DNA of 64,000 nt, taken from Rhodospirillales bacterium (GTDB lineage Bacteria > Pseudomonadota > Alphaproteobacteria > Micavibrionales > Micavibrionaceae). Made by a program: the position numbers and the translations under genes. The notes beneath the pieces were generated by a model that was not told where the DNA came from, did not search any database, and was given only the letters and a program-made list of their open reading frames with translations. Shown piece after piece: positions 47,231-57,595 of this stretch. Position 1 is the first letter of the stretch. The number at the start of each line of letters is the position of its first letter. Location: NCBI GenBank assembly GCA_020638365.1, contig JACKIQ010000001.1:248001-312000 (forward strand), given 5' to 3'.

Positions 47231-48690
47231 GCGGCCCTGCCTTTTCTTTTGCGGGCTTCTTCTTCAATCTGCGCGGGAAGGGCCTGTGCCCAAGCCGTTA
47301 TGTCCCCAGCTCCCATGCAAATTACGTAATCGCCCGGGCTTGCGATTTCTGCGAGTTGCGATGCCAGCTTATCCCGGCTTTCCAGTACGCGTGAATCGCG
47401 GTGACCGTGCTCATGAATACCTGCTGCAAGCTTATGCTTGTCCAGACCTTCTATCGGCGTCTCTCCTGCTGCATAGATATCAGCGATAATCACAGAATCT
47501 GCCTCGTTAAAGCATCGGCAGAATTCTTCGAAGAGATCTTTCAGGCGAGAATAGCGGTGCGGCTGGAAGACGGCGATTACTTTTGCGCCTTTTTTCTCCA
47601 GAACGGTTCTCGCGGTTTTCAGGACGACCTCGATTTCCACGGGATGATGCGCGTAATCGTCGATCACAGTAATATCTGCGCCCTTCCCTATTTCGGTAAA
47701 GCGACGCTTGACCCCCGTAAAGCCCGACAGCGCCTTGCGCATGGTTTCGGGCGGCACACTCATTTCGTTGGCGACCCCCAGAGCTACGAGGCAATTTTGC
47801 ACGTTATGGCGGCCGGGCATGGGAAGAACGAGGTCCTTTATCGTTTGTTCCCGATCGTCAGCGCTCAGCCAAGCGGAAAAGGTCAGATCAAAGGTGCTGC
47901 CTTTTGCGTCATGACGGATATTCGTGGCGCGGATGTCGGCCTGCGGGTTGAAGCCGTAGGTTATCACGCGGCGCTGGGAGACCTGCGGGACAAGCGCCTG
48001 CACCTCCGGGTGATCAAGGCAGAGAAGCGCATACCCGTAGAAGGGCAGATTGAGAACAAACCGCCTGTACGCTTCACGGACTTCATCGAACGAGCCGTAA
48101 TGATCCATGTGTTCGGGGTCTATGTTCGTTATGACCGCCACCGTCGCCGGGAGCCGTGTGAAGCTTCCGTCACTCTCGTCGGCCTCCACGACCATCGCGT
48201 CGGACTGGCCGAAGCGCATGTTGGTTCCATAGGCGTTGACGATGCCTCCATTAACCACCGTGGGGTCGAACCCTGCTGTATCAAGCATCTGTCCGACCAT
48301 TGAGGTCGTGGTCGTTTTACCATGCGTTCCGGCGACCGCGACCGCTGATTTCAGACGCATCAATTCAGCCAGCATTTCGGCGCGGCGGACGACGGGGACC
48401 CTTGCCTCCCTCGCGGCGGCGACCTCCGGGTTATCGGTTTTGACGGCGGAGGATATAACCACGGCGGCGGGTAATTCGCCCTTTTCATCCAAGAAGATAT
48501 TTGCCGCGACGTGCCCGATGGTGACTTTTATCCCCATTTCGCGCAGGCGAGCAACGTTCGCGCCTTCTGCCTGATCGCTTCCCTGCACCCGGTATCCGAG
48601 CGCGTTCAGGAGAATTGCGATCCCGCTCATGCCGATCCCGCCGATGCCTATGAAGTGCAGCGTTCCAATATCCGGGGACATGATGCGCAT
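47227..48690 (-). CDS. murC: UDP-N-acetylmuramate--L-alanine ligase MurC
   Basis: The 487-residue ligase has the N-terminal H-F-I-G-I-G-G-I-G-M-S-G nucleotide-fold motif, P-loop A-G-T-H-G-K-T-T-T-T, and D-D-Y-A-H-H-P in the C-terminal domain. The A-H-H-P form distinguishes MurC from MurD/E/F. It adds the first amino acid to UDP-MurNAc in the cytoplasm. Confidence 0.97.
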   Translation of the reverse strand: MRIMSPDIGTLHFIGIGGIGMSGIAILLNALGYRVQGSDQAEGANVARLREMGIKVTIGHVAANIFLDEKGELPAAVVISSAVKTDNPEVAAAREARVPVVRRAEMLAELMRLKSAVAVAGTHGKTTTTSMVGQMLDTAGFDPTVVNGGIVNAYGTNMRFGQSDAMVVEADESDGSFTRLPATVAVITNIDPEHMDHYGSFDEVREAYRRFVLNLPFYGYALLCLDHPEVQALVPQVSQRRVITYGFNPQADIRATNIRHDAKGSTFDLTFSAWLSADDREQTIKDLVLPMPGRHNVQNCLVALGVANEMSVPPETMRKALSGFTGVKRRFTEIGKGADITVIDDYAHHPVEIEVVLKTARTVLEKKGAKVIAVFQPHRYSRLKDLFEEFCRCFNEADSVIIADIYAAGETPIEGLDKHKLAAGIHEHGHRDSRVLESRDKLASQLAEIASPGDYVICMGAGDITAWAQALPAQIEEEARKRKGRAA

Positions 48691-48725
48691 ATTCGATTCC
48701 CTTTCGTTGCCGATTGCTCTTGATC

Positions 48726-49841
48726 TTAAGCGGTCATAACGGCGGTGACCAGATTTCCCAGCCGGCGCGCCGCGTCAGGCTTTCCGAATGTTCCCGCCTT
48801 TTGAGCCGCGTCCGACAATTCCCCGGGGTTTAGCAGAAAACCTTCGATTTTTGCAAGCAAAGCCTTGGGCGTGAAGACGTCCTCGGTCATCATCCATGCG
48901 CCGCCGCTGTCCACGACATGCTGTGCGTTTTTCTTCTGCTGCTGGTCCTTGTGATGAGGATAGGGAACATAAATCGCCGGGCGGCCAGAAGCGGTCAGTT
49001 CGGCCACTGTGCTTGCCCCGGAACGGCAGATAACCAGGTGCGCCTGCGAGAGTTTTAGCGCCATATCGTTGTAAAACGCGGCCAGATCCGCCTTTATTCC
49101 CGCTTCCTCATACTGTTTTCGCGCGGATTCGATGTCCGCTTCCCGGCATTGCTGGACCACGTTCAAGCGCGACTTGTCTTCATTCTTAAGCCTTGCAAGC
49201 GCTTCGGGAACGATTTTCGCGAAGACCGACGCGCCCAAAGAGCCGCCCATAACCAAAATGTTGAACACCCCGTCCTCTTGCGCAGGATTGTATGGAACCT
49301 CTTGAAGCGCGGCGATTTCCGAGCGAACCGGGTTTCCGGTGATGACGGCGCGCAGACATTCGGCCTTGTCCAGCCCGGTCATATCAGGGAAGGAGAGCGC
49401 GATACGTTCCGCCCGTGCAGCCAGAAAGAGATTGGCCTTTCCCAGCACGGCGTTCTGTTCGTGAATGATCGTGGGGATTTTCCGCAACTGGGCGGCCAGA
49501 ACGCCGGGGACGGAGGGGTAGCCGCCAAAGCCGACCACCAGCGAAGGGCGCAGCCTGCCCGTCACCCCCCACGCCTGCACAAACCCCCCGGCCAGATTGA
49601 GAGCGCCCTTGAGTTTTCCAGCCGGGCCGCCCCCGATTGTTCCGGCGCGGATGACATGCACGGACGTTTTCTCCGGGAACATCTGCGTGTAGTTGCTTCC
49701 CCTTCCATCGGTCACAAGCGCCACACGGTTTCCCCTGCTTACCAGATCATGAGCCAGCGCAGCGGCCGGTGTCATGTGGCCGCCTGTTCCACCACTGCTG
49801 ATGAGAACCAGAGACCCGCTTTCCGGAGGGTGCGTCTCCAT
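48726..49841 (-). CDS. murG: UDP-GlcNAc:lipid I transferase MurG
   Basis: This GT-B glycosyltransferase of 371 residues has S-S-G-G-T-G-G-H-M-T-P-A near the N-terminus, H-E-Q-N-A-V-L-G-K-A-N and the C-terminal donor-site V-I-C-R-S-G-A-S-T-V-A-E-L. It makes lipid II at the inner face of the membrane. Its start is two bases after the ftsW stop. Confidence 0.97.
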   Translation of the reverse strand: METHPPESGSLVLISSGGTGGHMTPAAALAHDLVSRGNRVALVTDGRGSNYTQMFPEKTSVHVIRAGTIGGGPAGKLKGALNLAGGFVQAWGVTGRLRPSLVVGFGGYPSVPGVLAAQLRKIPTIIHEQNAVLGKANLFLAARAERIALSFPDMTGLDKAECLRAVITGNPVRSEIAALQEVPYNPAQEDGVFNILVMGGSLGASVFAKIVPEALARLKNEDKSRLNVVQQCREADIESARKQYEEAGIKADLAAFYNDMALKLSQAHLVICRSGASTVAELTASGRPAIYVPYPHHKDQQQKKNAQHVVDSGGAWMMTEDVFTPKALLAKIEGFLLNPGELSDAAQKAGTFGKPDAARRLGNLVTAVMTA

Positions 49842-49843
49842 GG

Positions 49844-51121
49844 CTATTCTTCGCTTTCCCGGGGCTCTTTACGGTGTACAATCCCATCAGTTCTGGAAGA
49901 TGGCCTATAATTCAGGGGACGGGGCGTCCGTATGCCCCCCTGCCTTCGCGTCAGGGATAAAATAATCCCCATAGCCAAACCGAGGGAAAGGAGCGAAGAG
50001 CCGCCGTAACTGATGAAGGGCATGGTCATCCCCTTAGTCGGCAGGAGATGGACGCTTGAACCCATATGGATAAGCGCCTGCAAGCCAAACATGGTCAGCA
50101 AACCGCCAACAGCAAGAACGGAAAATACGTCCTGACTTTGCCGCAACCTCCCGAAGCCCCGTAAAATTACAAAGAGAAACAACCCCATCAGGAAAAACAC
50201 GAAAACGATCCCAAACTCTTCGCCCGCGACCGGGAAGATAAAATCCGCGTGCGCGTCGGGAAGGTCATACTTTACAGTGCCCTGCCCCGGACCCGTTCCC
50301 GTCAGACCTCCGTTGCGGAAAGCCGCAAGCGACTGTTTTACCTGATAGTTGCCCCCGCTTTCGTCGAAAAGGAAGCTGTCGATACGGCTGCGCACATGTT
50401 CGTGAGCAAAATAGGCTCCGCCGAGAGCGACAGGCGCTATAAGAAGCATGATGGCCAAATATCTCAGACGCATTCCAGCGAGGAAAATCTGCACGGCCAA
50501 AACGCTTGTTACGACAACGCTCATTCCCAAGTCGGGCTGAAGCATCAGCAGCAGAATGACAAAAGCGTACAAAACGACGACGATCGTGAAGTTACGCATC
50601 GGAGCCTTGTCCTTTGGCGCAAACGCCTTGGCCAGAATGGGCCGGGACGATGCGCCAATTCGTCCCCACGGCGTTTTCTGCAAAGACATAAACCACGCCG
50701 CCACGACGATAAAGGCCGGTTTTACGAACTCGCTTGGCTGCAGGGACATGCCCAACAGGGGTAGCCAGCGCCGCGCGCCCTTTGTTTCCTCTCCTACAAA
50801 GAGTGTCAGGATCATCGCCCCTATACCCAACAGGAAGACTATACTACACATCCGCCAGATCGTGCGTGGCGCTAGCATGGAGACGCCGAGCATGACAAGC
50901 ATGGCCGGCAACAAAAGGGCAAACTGACGCTTGAGAAAATAATATTCCTCCAGTTTGAGATCCATAGCTACGGGCGGGCTGGCCGTCGAGACCATGGCGA
51001 GCCCTACTACCGACAGGAGGAAGACCGCCAGAAGAAGGCCATGGTCCACCGTCCACCACCACGCCCCCAAAAAAGAGCGGTCGGCGCGGGAGAAAGGCTG
51101 GTAGTCAGGCGCGGCTTTCAT
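49844..51121 (-). CDS. ftsW: Septal SEDS polymerase FtsW
   Basis: This 425-residue SEDS protein has about ten membrane helices. The H-A-D-F-I-F-P-V-A-G-E-E-F-G motif and the late G-M-T-M-P-F-I-S-Y-G-G-S-S motif are kept. Its location between murD and murG marks it as FtsW, the partner of FtsI, and it differs clearly from the RodA of the mre operon. Confidence 0.96.
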   Translation of the reverse strand: MKAAPDYQPFSRADRSFLGAWWWTVDHGLLLAVFLLSVVGLAMVSTASPPVAMDLKLEEYYFLKRQFALLLPAMLVMLGVSMLAPRTIWRMCSIVFLLGIGAMILTLFVGEETKGARRWLPLLGMSLQPSEFVKPAFIVVAAWFMSLQKTPWGRIGASSRPILAKAFAPKDKAPMRNFTIVVVLYAFVILLLMLQPDLGMSVVVTSVLAVQIFLAGMRLRYLAIMLLIAPVALGGAYFAHEHVRSRIDSFLFDESGGNYQVKQSLAAFRNGGLTGTGPGQGTVKYDLPDAHADFIFPVAGEEFGIVFVFFLMGLFLFVILRGFGRLRQSQDVFSVLAVGGLLTMFGLQALIHMGSSVHLLPTKGMTMPFISYGGSSLLSLGLAMGIILSLTRRQGGIRTPRPLNYRPSSRTDGIVHRKEPRESEE

Positions 51122-51149
51122 CGTGGTTCATTCCTCCTTTCTTCTTTAG

Positions 51150-52562
51150 CTATTCCTTTAACTTGCCGACGCGCCTGATGAATTTTTCGCCGCGATCCTC
51201 GAAAGACGTGAACTGATCGTAAGACGCACAGGCGGGCGATAAAAGAACGACTCCGGCGCCCCCGGGCTGTCCGCGATTTTCCTGAGCCATTGCGTGCGCC
51301 GCTTCAAGTGCTTTGGACATTGTTTCGCAATCGGTGTAGCTGATGCCGAATTTATCCATCCAAACAGCAAATTCCGGAGCAGCCTCACCGATCAGAAAAG
51401 CATGGCGGATGCGCTCGGCAAAAATTTCAAGGCCGCTGAGTCCCGTTTCCTTTTTCCTGCCTCCGACGATCCAATAGATGTTGTTGTGACTGTTCAAGGC
51501 CATGGCCGCCGCTTCCGCGTTGGTCGCCTTGCTGTCATTCACGTAAGACACTCCGTTGATCGTTCGGACAAGAAACTGCCTGTGCTGCAAACCCTCGAAA
51601 GACTTCATGGCCTCAAAAATATCTTCGGGGGGAAGGCCGATAATGCGGGCGACAGCATAGGAACACAGGACATTCTGATGGTTATGATCGCCACGAAGGG
51701 TTTTGAGTTCATCTATGTCCCCCACCGTGACAGGGGTTTCGGAGATTGCGTCGACAATCATGCCTTCATCATCCAGATAAGCACCGCCTTCCACTTTCCT
51801 GAGCACGGATACGGGAACAGCCTTCCTCAATCCGTTTTCGCTGACAGCCTCAAAAATCCTGCGCGTATACTCGTCATCTACGCAAATCACAGCCGAACCG
51901 CCGCCATAGCCGCTCTGCCCCTCATCTACAAGTTTCTGCTTAACGGATGCGTAGGCTTCTACTCCGCCGTGCCTGTCGATGTGGTCCGCGGTTATGTTAA
52001 TCAAAACCGAAATGTCCGGGCGGAAGGTCGGGCACAAGTCTATCTGATAGGACGACATCTCCAGAACCGTGTAACATTCCCCCCCTGAGACTTTCAGATC
52101 GAGGACCGGCAAGCCTATGTTCCCGCCAAGAACGGTTTTTTTGCCGCACGTTTTAATGACGTGGTGAATTAGGCTAACCGTGGTTGATTTGCCGTTCGTT
52201 CCAGTTACGCCAATGGTTTTTCCTGTCTTCCCTGCGCGGTAGAATAGCTCGATGTCTCCAATAACTTCAGTGCCCGCGCCCCTGGCAGCTTTAACTATGC
52301 GGTGCGGTTCGGGATGAGAAAGCGGTATGCCCGGAGCGAGCAGCACAAATGCAAATTCGGAAAAATCCTGCCTTTCTTCATCAAGAATCCGGGTCTTTTT
52401 GGCGCTTGCCGGCTGAAGCTTTTCAGGGTTATCGTCGCCCACGACGATAACGGCATCGGTTTTAGACAAAGCCTTAACCGCCGAAAGGCCGCTTTTTCCC
52501 AGCCCATAAACAAGGGTTTTCTTTTTCGTCAGGGAGTCTATGTAAGGCTTAAGGTTAACCAT
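51150..52562 (-). CDS. murD: UDP-N-acetylmuramoyl-L-alanine--D-glutamate ligase MurD
   Basis: The 470-residue protein begins with a short N-terminal fold (V-Y-G-L-G-K-S-G-L-S), has the P-loop G-V-T-G-T-N-G-K-S-T and N-D-S-K-A-T-N-A-E-A-A in the C-terminal domain, the latter a good marker for MurD. It adds D-Glu. A 28-base gap leads to ftsW. Confidence 0.96.
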   Translation of the reverse strand: MVNLKPYIDSLTKKKTLVYGLGKSGLSAVKALSKTDAVIVVGDDNPEKLQPASAKKTRILDEERQDFSEFAFVLLAPGIPLSHPEPHRIVKAARGAGTEVIGDIELFYRAGKTGKTIGVTGTNGKSTTVSLIHHVIKTCGKKTVLGGNIGLPVLDLKVSGGECYTVLEMSSYQIDLCPTFRPDISVLINITADHIDRHGGVEAYASVKQKLVDEGQSGYGGGSAVICVDDEYTRRIFEAVSENGLRKAVPVSVLRKVEGGAYLDDEGMIVDAISETPVTVGDIDELKTLRGDHNHQNVLCSYAVARIIGLPPEDIFEAMKSFEGLQHRQFLVRTINGVSYVNDSKATNAEAAAMALNSHNNIYWIVGGRKKETGLSGLEIFAERIRHAFLIGEAAPEFAVWMDKFGISYTDCETMSKALEAAHAMAQENRGQPGGAGVVLLSPACASYDQFTSFEDRGEKFIRRVGKLKE

Positions 52563-52601
52563 GACATTCCGTGCGTTTTGATGCGGTCCATGTCCTTAAC
52601 A

Positions 52602-53687
52602 TTAGCGAATTTTAAGCGTTGCCAGACCGATCAACGCCAGAATTATTGCGATAATCCAAAAGCGTATCACAATGGTCGGTTCAGACCACCCTTTTTTCTC
52701 GAAATGGTGATGCAGCGGAGCCATGGCGAAGACGCGTTTGCCGGTTAATTTAAACGAGACCACCTGGACGATGACCGAAACGGTTTCCAGCACAAAAAGC
52801 CCGCCGACAATGGCGAGAACGATTTCATGCTTGGTCATCACGGATATCGCACCGAGCAGGCCCCCCATAGCCAGAGATCCGGTGTCGCCCATAAAGATCG
52901 CCGCGGGGGGCGCGTTATACCAGAGAAACCCCAACGCCCCGCCGATCAAGGCTCCGCAGATAATCGCGAGTTCCGCAGAACCGGGAACGAAGTAGATGAA
53001 GAGATACTCTGAGAATTTGAAATTGCCGACGAGGTAAGCAATAAGCCCGAAACAGGCGGCTACGATGGCGACCGGAACAATCGCCAGACCGTCCAGCCCA
53101 TCGGTCAGGTTTACGGCGTTGGCGGAGCCGACCATGACAAGCAAGGCCCAGAGCACAAAAAACCACGAGAGGTCAAAAAGGACGTTCTTGAAAAACGGCG
53201 GGGCCACATGCGTACTGATATGGTCAGGCAGGCTGTACATAATCCCGATCGTGGCGATAAAACCTACCCCGAAGAGGGCCAGAAGCTTCACTTTTCCTGA
53301 AAGGCCTTTCGGGTTTTTCTTTGTGAGTTTCAGGTAATCATCCATGAAGCCGACGGAGCCGAAGCCGATCATCACCAGCAGAGCCAGCCATACGAAAGAA
53401 TTTGTCAGATCCGCCCATAAAAGCGTGCTGATCGTCACGGAAATCAGGATCATCAAACCGCCCATCGTAGGCGTTCCGGCCTTTTTGAAATGGGTTTCGG
53501 GGCCGTCCTCGCGGATCGGCTGGCCTTCCTTCTGCTTGTGTTTCAGCCACCGGATCATGCGCGGAGCGATCAGGAAGCAGATCACCAGAGACGTGATGAC
53601 CGCTCCGCCTGTCCGGAACGTGACATAGCCGAACAGATTCAGGATAGTTGCATAGGCATGCAGCGGAAAAAGAAGATTATAGAACAT
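52602..53687 (-). CDS. mraY: Phospho-MurNAc-pentapeptide translocase MraY
   Basis: The 361-residue protein has about ten membrane helices and the characteristic acidic loops [17 protein letters not shown] and F-M-G-D-T-G-S-L-A, with the late H-H-H-F-E-K-K-G-W. It transfers phospho-MurNAc-pentapeptide to undecaprenyl phosphate, producing lipid I. Its start overlaps the upstream unknown gene by 11 bases. Confidence 0.97.
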   Translation of the reverse strand: MFYNLLFPLHAYATILNLFGYVTFRTGGAVITSLVICFLIAPRMIRWLKHKQKEGQPIREDGPETHFKKAGTPTMGGLMILISVTISTLLWADLTNSFVWLALLVMIGFGSVGFMDDYLKLTKKNPKGLSGKVKLLALFGVGFIATIGIMYSLPDHISTHVAPPFFKNVLFDLSWFFVLWALLVMVGSANAVNLTDGLDGLAIVPVAIVAACFGLIAYLVGNFKFSEYLFIYFVPGSAELAIICGALIGGALGFLWYNAPPAAIFMGDTGSLAMGGLLGAISVMTKHEIVLAIVGGLFVLETVSVIVQVVSFKLTGKRVFAMAPLHHHFEKKGWSEPTIVIRFWIIAIILALIGLATLKIR

Positions 53688-54144
53688 TTACACCTCTGCC
53701 GGCTTCCGTTGCAGGATTGATGATGCGCAGGGCGTCCACCATCTTGACCTTATTTTCGTGCTGGTCATGGCGGAAAACCAGAATGTCCCCGGGGCTTAAG
53801 ACCTCCGGAACAATCCGTTCGATTTTTGCATCCTTGTACAACTCAGAAATCAAAACGCCGATATCCCTGACCGCCGGCGTGCGGCGGGAAATGTAAACAA
53901 AGTCCAGATTACCCATTTTAAAGGGAATTGCCAATTCGTTGTTCGCGCCCGGTCGTCTTCTTGCTGTCGCCTCCTGCGCGGGCGTTTCAAGATGATCGAG
54001 AAATACCGTCTGGCGGCCGTTTCCAATATCTATGATTTTGCTCACGGAAAAGGCTACACCCCGAATATTCTCACGTGGACGAACGCTCACAGTCACGCTG
54101 CGGGTTTTCAGGATGGACCAGAAGAATCGGTTGTTTTCAATCAT
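53677..54144 (-). CDS. Unknown protein in the murF position
   Basis: A 155-residue soluble protein takes the place between murE and mraY where murF nearly always lies. It has no Mur-ligase P-loop and no N-terminal signal or membrane helix. The sequence is basic near the start ([13 protein letters not shown]), beta-rich in the middle, with a late [11 protein letters not shown] segment. I do not recognise it. It overlaps the mraY start by 11 bases, so the two are translationally coupled. No frameshifted murF remnant was seen in the surrounding 75-base gap. Confidence 0.7.
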   Translation of the reverse strand: MIENNRFFWSILKTRSVTVSVRPRENIRGVAFSVSKIIDIGNGRQTVFLDHLETPAQEATARRRPGANNELAIPFKMGNLDFVYISRRTPAVRDIGVLISELYKDAKIERIVPEVLSPGDILVFRHDQHENKVKMVDALRIINPATEAGRGVNVL

Positions 54145-54219
54145 ACTAAGGTGCTTTCCAGTTTCTTTTAATTTTGAATGTAGAGTTTGTTTTTACGCTG
54201 TCATTTACCGTCAATCTCT

Positions 54220-55845
54220 TCAGTGCATGGCGTTTTTTACCTCCTGAGCGTCATCAAAGGGGTGCGTTACTTCGCCGATCGTCTGCCCCGTCTCGTGGCC
54301 CTTTCCGGCGACGAGCAGGACATCGCCCGGCTCCATCTGCGAAATAGCCGCTTGAATCGCTTCCCGGCGACCCTCTATTTCGATGATCGGTTTGTCGTAT
54401 TCTTTTGTACCTTCGAGAATCTCCGAGCGTATGGCGGCCGGGTCTTCAGAGCGCGGGTTGTCGTCTGTGACGATCACTCTGTCAGCCAGCCTTGCGGCAA
54501 ATTCGCCCATCATGGGGCGCTTGCCGGGATCGCGGTCCCCGCCGCAGCCGAACAGGCAGTGGAGCCTGCCGGATGTGTGCGGGCGCAACGCCTTGATCGC
54601 GGTGCGGAGCGCATCGGGCGTGTGCGCATAATCGACGTAGACCGCTTTAGGGCCGGGAATGCGCTGCATCCGGCCGGGGACCTCCTCAAGCCTTGGCAGG
54701 GCGCGCAGAAGGCCGATGAGCGCTTCGTCCGTCTGCCCCTCCGCCGCCCAGACAAGGCCGAAGGCGCATAAGACGTTTGACGCCTGAAACGCGCCGACGA
54801 GCGGCAGCATGACCGAGACAGGGCTGCCGGTTATGGCGAGATTGAGGGCGAGGCCGTCCTCTTCGGGGCTGAGATCAAGAATCTCCAGATCCTTACCCTT
54901 GCGCCCATAGGAGAGAATATTATGCCCGGCCTTTTCACAGGCCTCGATCAACCGGGCGGCTTCGGGGACGTCGGCGTTGATCACGGCGGTTGAGCCCTTG
55001 GGCAGGACTTCGGAAAAAAGGCGCAGCTTAGAGGCGAAGTAGCTGTCCATATCGCCGTGGTAATCGAGATGGTCCCGGGAAATGTTGGTATAGCCCGCGG
55101 CCGCAAAGCGTACCCCGTCGAGGCGGTATTGCTCCAGCCCGTGGCTGGAGGCTTCGAGACATAAGGCTTCAACGCCCTCCTGCGCGAGATCAGCGAGATT
55201 GCGGTGGAGCGTTACCGGATCGGGGGTCGTCATGCTTGAGGCGCCGCGTGTTTTTCCGTCGACCACAAGACCGAGCGTGCCCATGCTTGCGGCCTTTTTG
55301 CCAAGCGCTTTCCAGAGCTGCGCGGCGAAATGCGCGGTCGAGGTCTTGCCGTTGGTTCCGGTGACGGCGACGACAGTTTGGGGTTGTTTATTGTAATAGG
55401 CCGCGCAGATTTGACTGAGTCCCAAATGCGGGTTGTCGTCTTCGATCAGCATAATGCCCATATCACTTTTAGACTGCGGCTTTTCCGAGTCCCTTCTGTA
55501 AGTTGATACTGATATGCCTAACTTTTTTTGGGGCGGTCTTTCAAACAGTTCAATGCCTAATCGTTTGCGTACTTCCGGGCTTGGATTCCAGGGCGGACTT
55601 TTTTTATATTCTTCCGGCAGTTTCGTTCCTGTCTTCGCGATGATACAGGTTGCCCCATTTTTCAGCGCCTGCGGGATAAAGTCGCTTCCATCGACACGGG
55701 TTCCGGAAAGCGCCGCGAAGATATAACCCGGCCTGACTTCACGGCTGTCCTGCGTGATGCCGCTAAACTCGCCAGAAAAAACTCTGTGCGTTGTCTCGCG
55801 AAGCTCGCGAAGCGATTTTTCTCTGTCAGGACTAGTTGGAGGCAA
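54220..55845 (-). CDS. murE: UDP-MurNAc-tripeptide synthetase MurE with insertion
   Basis: This 541-residue ligase has the P-loop V-T-G-T-N-G-K-T-S-T and D-N-P-R in V-T-D-D-N-P-R-S-E-D, which points to meso-diaminopimelate as the added residue. It starts at TTG 55845, 14 bases inside ftsI; no ATG is available before the catalytic domain. Between the N-terminal strand (residues 66-72) and the stretch before the P-loop (about 129) lies a 55-residue segment with Lys/Pro/Ser-rich, less GC-rich sequence that E. coli-type MurE lacks. It is in frame, so the enzyme is probably active. Confidence 0.95.
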   Translation of the reverse strand: MPPTSPDREKSLRELRETTHRVFSGEFSGITQDSREVRPGYIFAALSGTRVDGSDFIPQALKNGATCIIAKTGTKLPEEYKKSPPWNPSPEVRKRLGIELFERPPQKKLGISVSTYRRDSEKPQSKSDMGIMLIEDDNPHLGLSQICAAYYNKQPQTVVAVTGTNGKTSTAHFAAQLWKALGKKAASMGTLGLVVDGKTRGASSMTTPDPVTLHRNLADLAQEGVEALCLEASSHGLEQYRLDGVRFAAAGYTNISRDHLDYHGDMDSYFASKLRLFSEVLPKGSTAVINADVPEAARLIEACEKAGHNILSYGRKGKDLEILDLSPEEDGLALNLAITGSPVSVMLPLVGAFQASNVLCAFGLVWAAEGQTDEALIGLLRALPRLEEVPGRMQRIPGPKAVYVDYAHTPDALRTAIKALRPHTSGRLHCLFGCGGDRDPGKRPMMGEFAARLADRVIVTDDNPRSEDPAAIRSEILEGTKEYDKPIIEIEGRREAIQAAISQMEPGDVLLVAGKGHETGQTIGEVTHPFDDAQEVKNAMH

Positions 55846-57595
55846 GTTTCTTTTTCTCCGTGTGTTCGGGTTTTATGTATCGCTCAAGCGGCAGGCTGAT
55901 GTCCTGCGCGGGGTCGTAGCGGTCAGAGGGAAGGCCAAGGATCGCGGCCATGGAGGTTACGATACGCGCGACGGCGGGGGCGGCGGTCCAGCCGCCGGTG
56001 GCGTAGCCGTAGCTTTGCTTCGTGCCCTGCGGCTCGTCGATCATGACGAACACAAGGTATTGCGGGTTGTCGATGGGGAAGGCGCCGATGAAGGAGGAGA
56101 GCAGGCTTTTGGTCTTGTAGCCCTTTTTCCCGGCGCTTTTTTCCGCCGTTCCGGTTTTGCCGCCCACATAGTAGCCCGGAACGTCAGCCTTTTTTCCTGT
56201 TCCCTGCGTCACCACCAAGCGCATCAGCGCGCGCATTTTTTCGGAAGTTTCCTCGGAGATTATACGGGCCTGCGGCTTTATAACCGGAGTAGCGGGATGA
56301 ATAAGCCTTGGATGAACCTGAAGACCGCCGTTAACGATCGTGGCGGTCGCCGCGCAGAGCTGGAGCGCCGTGATCGAGATACCGTGGCCGTACGAGACCG
56401 TGACCGTCGAGGCTTCGCCCCACGGTTTGGGCGTGAGGGGCGCCCCCACTTCGAGGATGTCAAACTTCCGACGTGCCATCAGGCCAAGATCGCTCAGAAA
56501 TCCCTGTATTTTTTGCGCCCCTACGGCGCGGGCCATAAGCGCGGACCCTATATTCGAGGAATGCATAAACACTTCGGGCACGGTGAGTATCCGTTTTTGC
56601 GCGTGGTAGTCGTTGATCGTAAACCGTCCGATCCTGATCGGGCTGCGGGCGTCGAACGTGGCGGAAAGAGGCGTATCCTGCGTTTCAAGCAGGGCGGCCG
56701 TCGTGAAAATCTTGAAGACCGAGCCGAACTCGTACACGCCCAGGGTCAGGCGGTTTGATAATACCCCTTCGTTCTTTTCGGGATCGGCCGCCAGAGCCGT
56801 CCCCAGATTCAGATCATAATCAGGGAGAGACACACCCGCCAGAATATCCCCCGTGTGAACGTCCATGATCATGCCCGCACCGGCAGAGGCACTGAATTCA
56901 TCCATGGTCTGCTGTATTTCCCGACGCAGAGCATGCTGCAAACGGACGTCTATCGTCAGGGTCACGTCCCCGCCACCAGCCAGTTCAGACTGCGCCGATC
57001 GTTCCACGCCGGAAAGACCGCGGCCAGTGCGGTCGGTATAGCCAAGCAAGTGCGCCGTCATTCTGCCCAGGGGATAAATGCGGCTATCGTCGTACTCAAA
57101 AGCCAAGCCGGGTTCACCGAGTTCCAGAACCCGCTCCTGCTGAGCGGGAGAGACGTTGTCGCGCAGCCATTCGTAACGGGATTTTTTTACATCTATTTTA
57201 GACAGAGTTTCCGTTTCGACCAGATCAGGGAAAATTTCCGACAAGGATTTTGCGACCGCTGGCTTATCGAGAATCAGGACGGGATCCGCAAAGAGCGCCG
57301 GCGTTTTCAGACTGGTCGCCAGCAGGACGCCGTTACGGTCGTATATGTTTCCGCGGCGAGCCTGTTCAATAAGGTCGCCCCCGCGAGCCAGCCGATCCAG
57401 TTCCTCCCTTTCCTGCCTTGTCTCACCGCCCGTACCCTGTACGATCATGAGGTCGAATACGCGCACGGCCACTATAGCGTAAGCAAGAACAAAAACGCTG
57501 CCGAGAAGGAACAGGCGACTGCATGCCAGTTGGAGCACCGTGCTTTTCCCGGTCTCCGGTTCGCCAGAACATGCGTTTTCGACAGGTTCGGTCAT
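55832..57595 (-). CDS. ftsI: Septal transpeptidase FtsI (PBP3)
   Basis: This class B penicillin-binding protein of 587 residues has one membrane helix (about 25-50) and the motifs SVFK (Ser292, Lys295), SSN and KTGTAE. It cross-links septal peptidoglycan with FtsW. It overlaps ftsL by four bases (ATGA) and murE by 14 bases. Confidence 0.97.
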   Translation of the reverse strand: MTEPVENACSGEPETGKSTVLQLACSRLFLLGSVFVLAYAIVAVRVFDLMIVQGTGGETRQEREELDRLARGGDLIEQARRGNIYDRNGVLLATSLKTPALFADPVLILDKPAVAKSLSEIFPDLVETETLSKIDVKKSRYEWLRDNVSPAQQERVLELGEPGLAFEYDDSRIYPLGRMTAHLLGYTDRTGRGLSGVERSAQSELAGGGDVTLTIDVRLQHALRREIQQTMDEFSASAGAGMIMDVHTGDILAGVSLPDYDLNLGTALAADPEKNEGVLSNRLTLGVYEFGSVFKIFTTAALLETQDTPLSATFDARSPIRIGRFTINDYHAQKRILTVPEVFMHSSNIGSALMARAVGAQKIQGFLSDLGLMARRKFDILEVGAPLTPKPWGEASTVTVSYGHGISITALQLCAATATIVNGGLQVHPRLIHPATPVIKPQARIISEETSEKMRALMRLVVTQGTGKKADVPGYYVGGKTGTAEKSAGKKGYKTKSLLSSFIGAFPIDNPQYLVFVMIDEPQGTKQSYGYATGGWTAAPAVARIVTSMAAILGLPSDRYDPAQDISLPLERYIKPEHTEKKKLASN

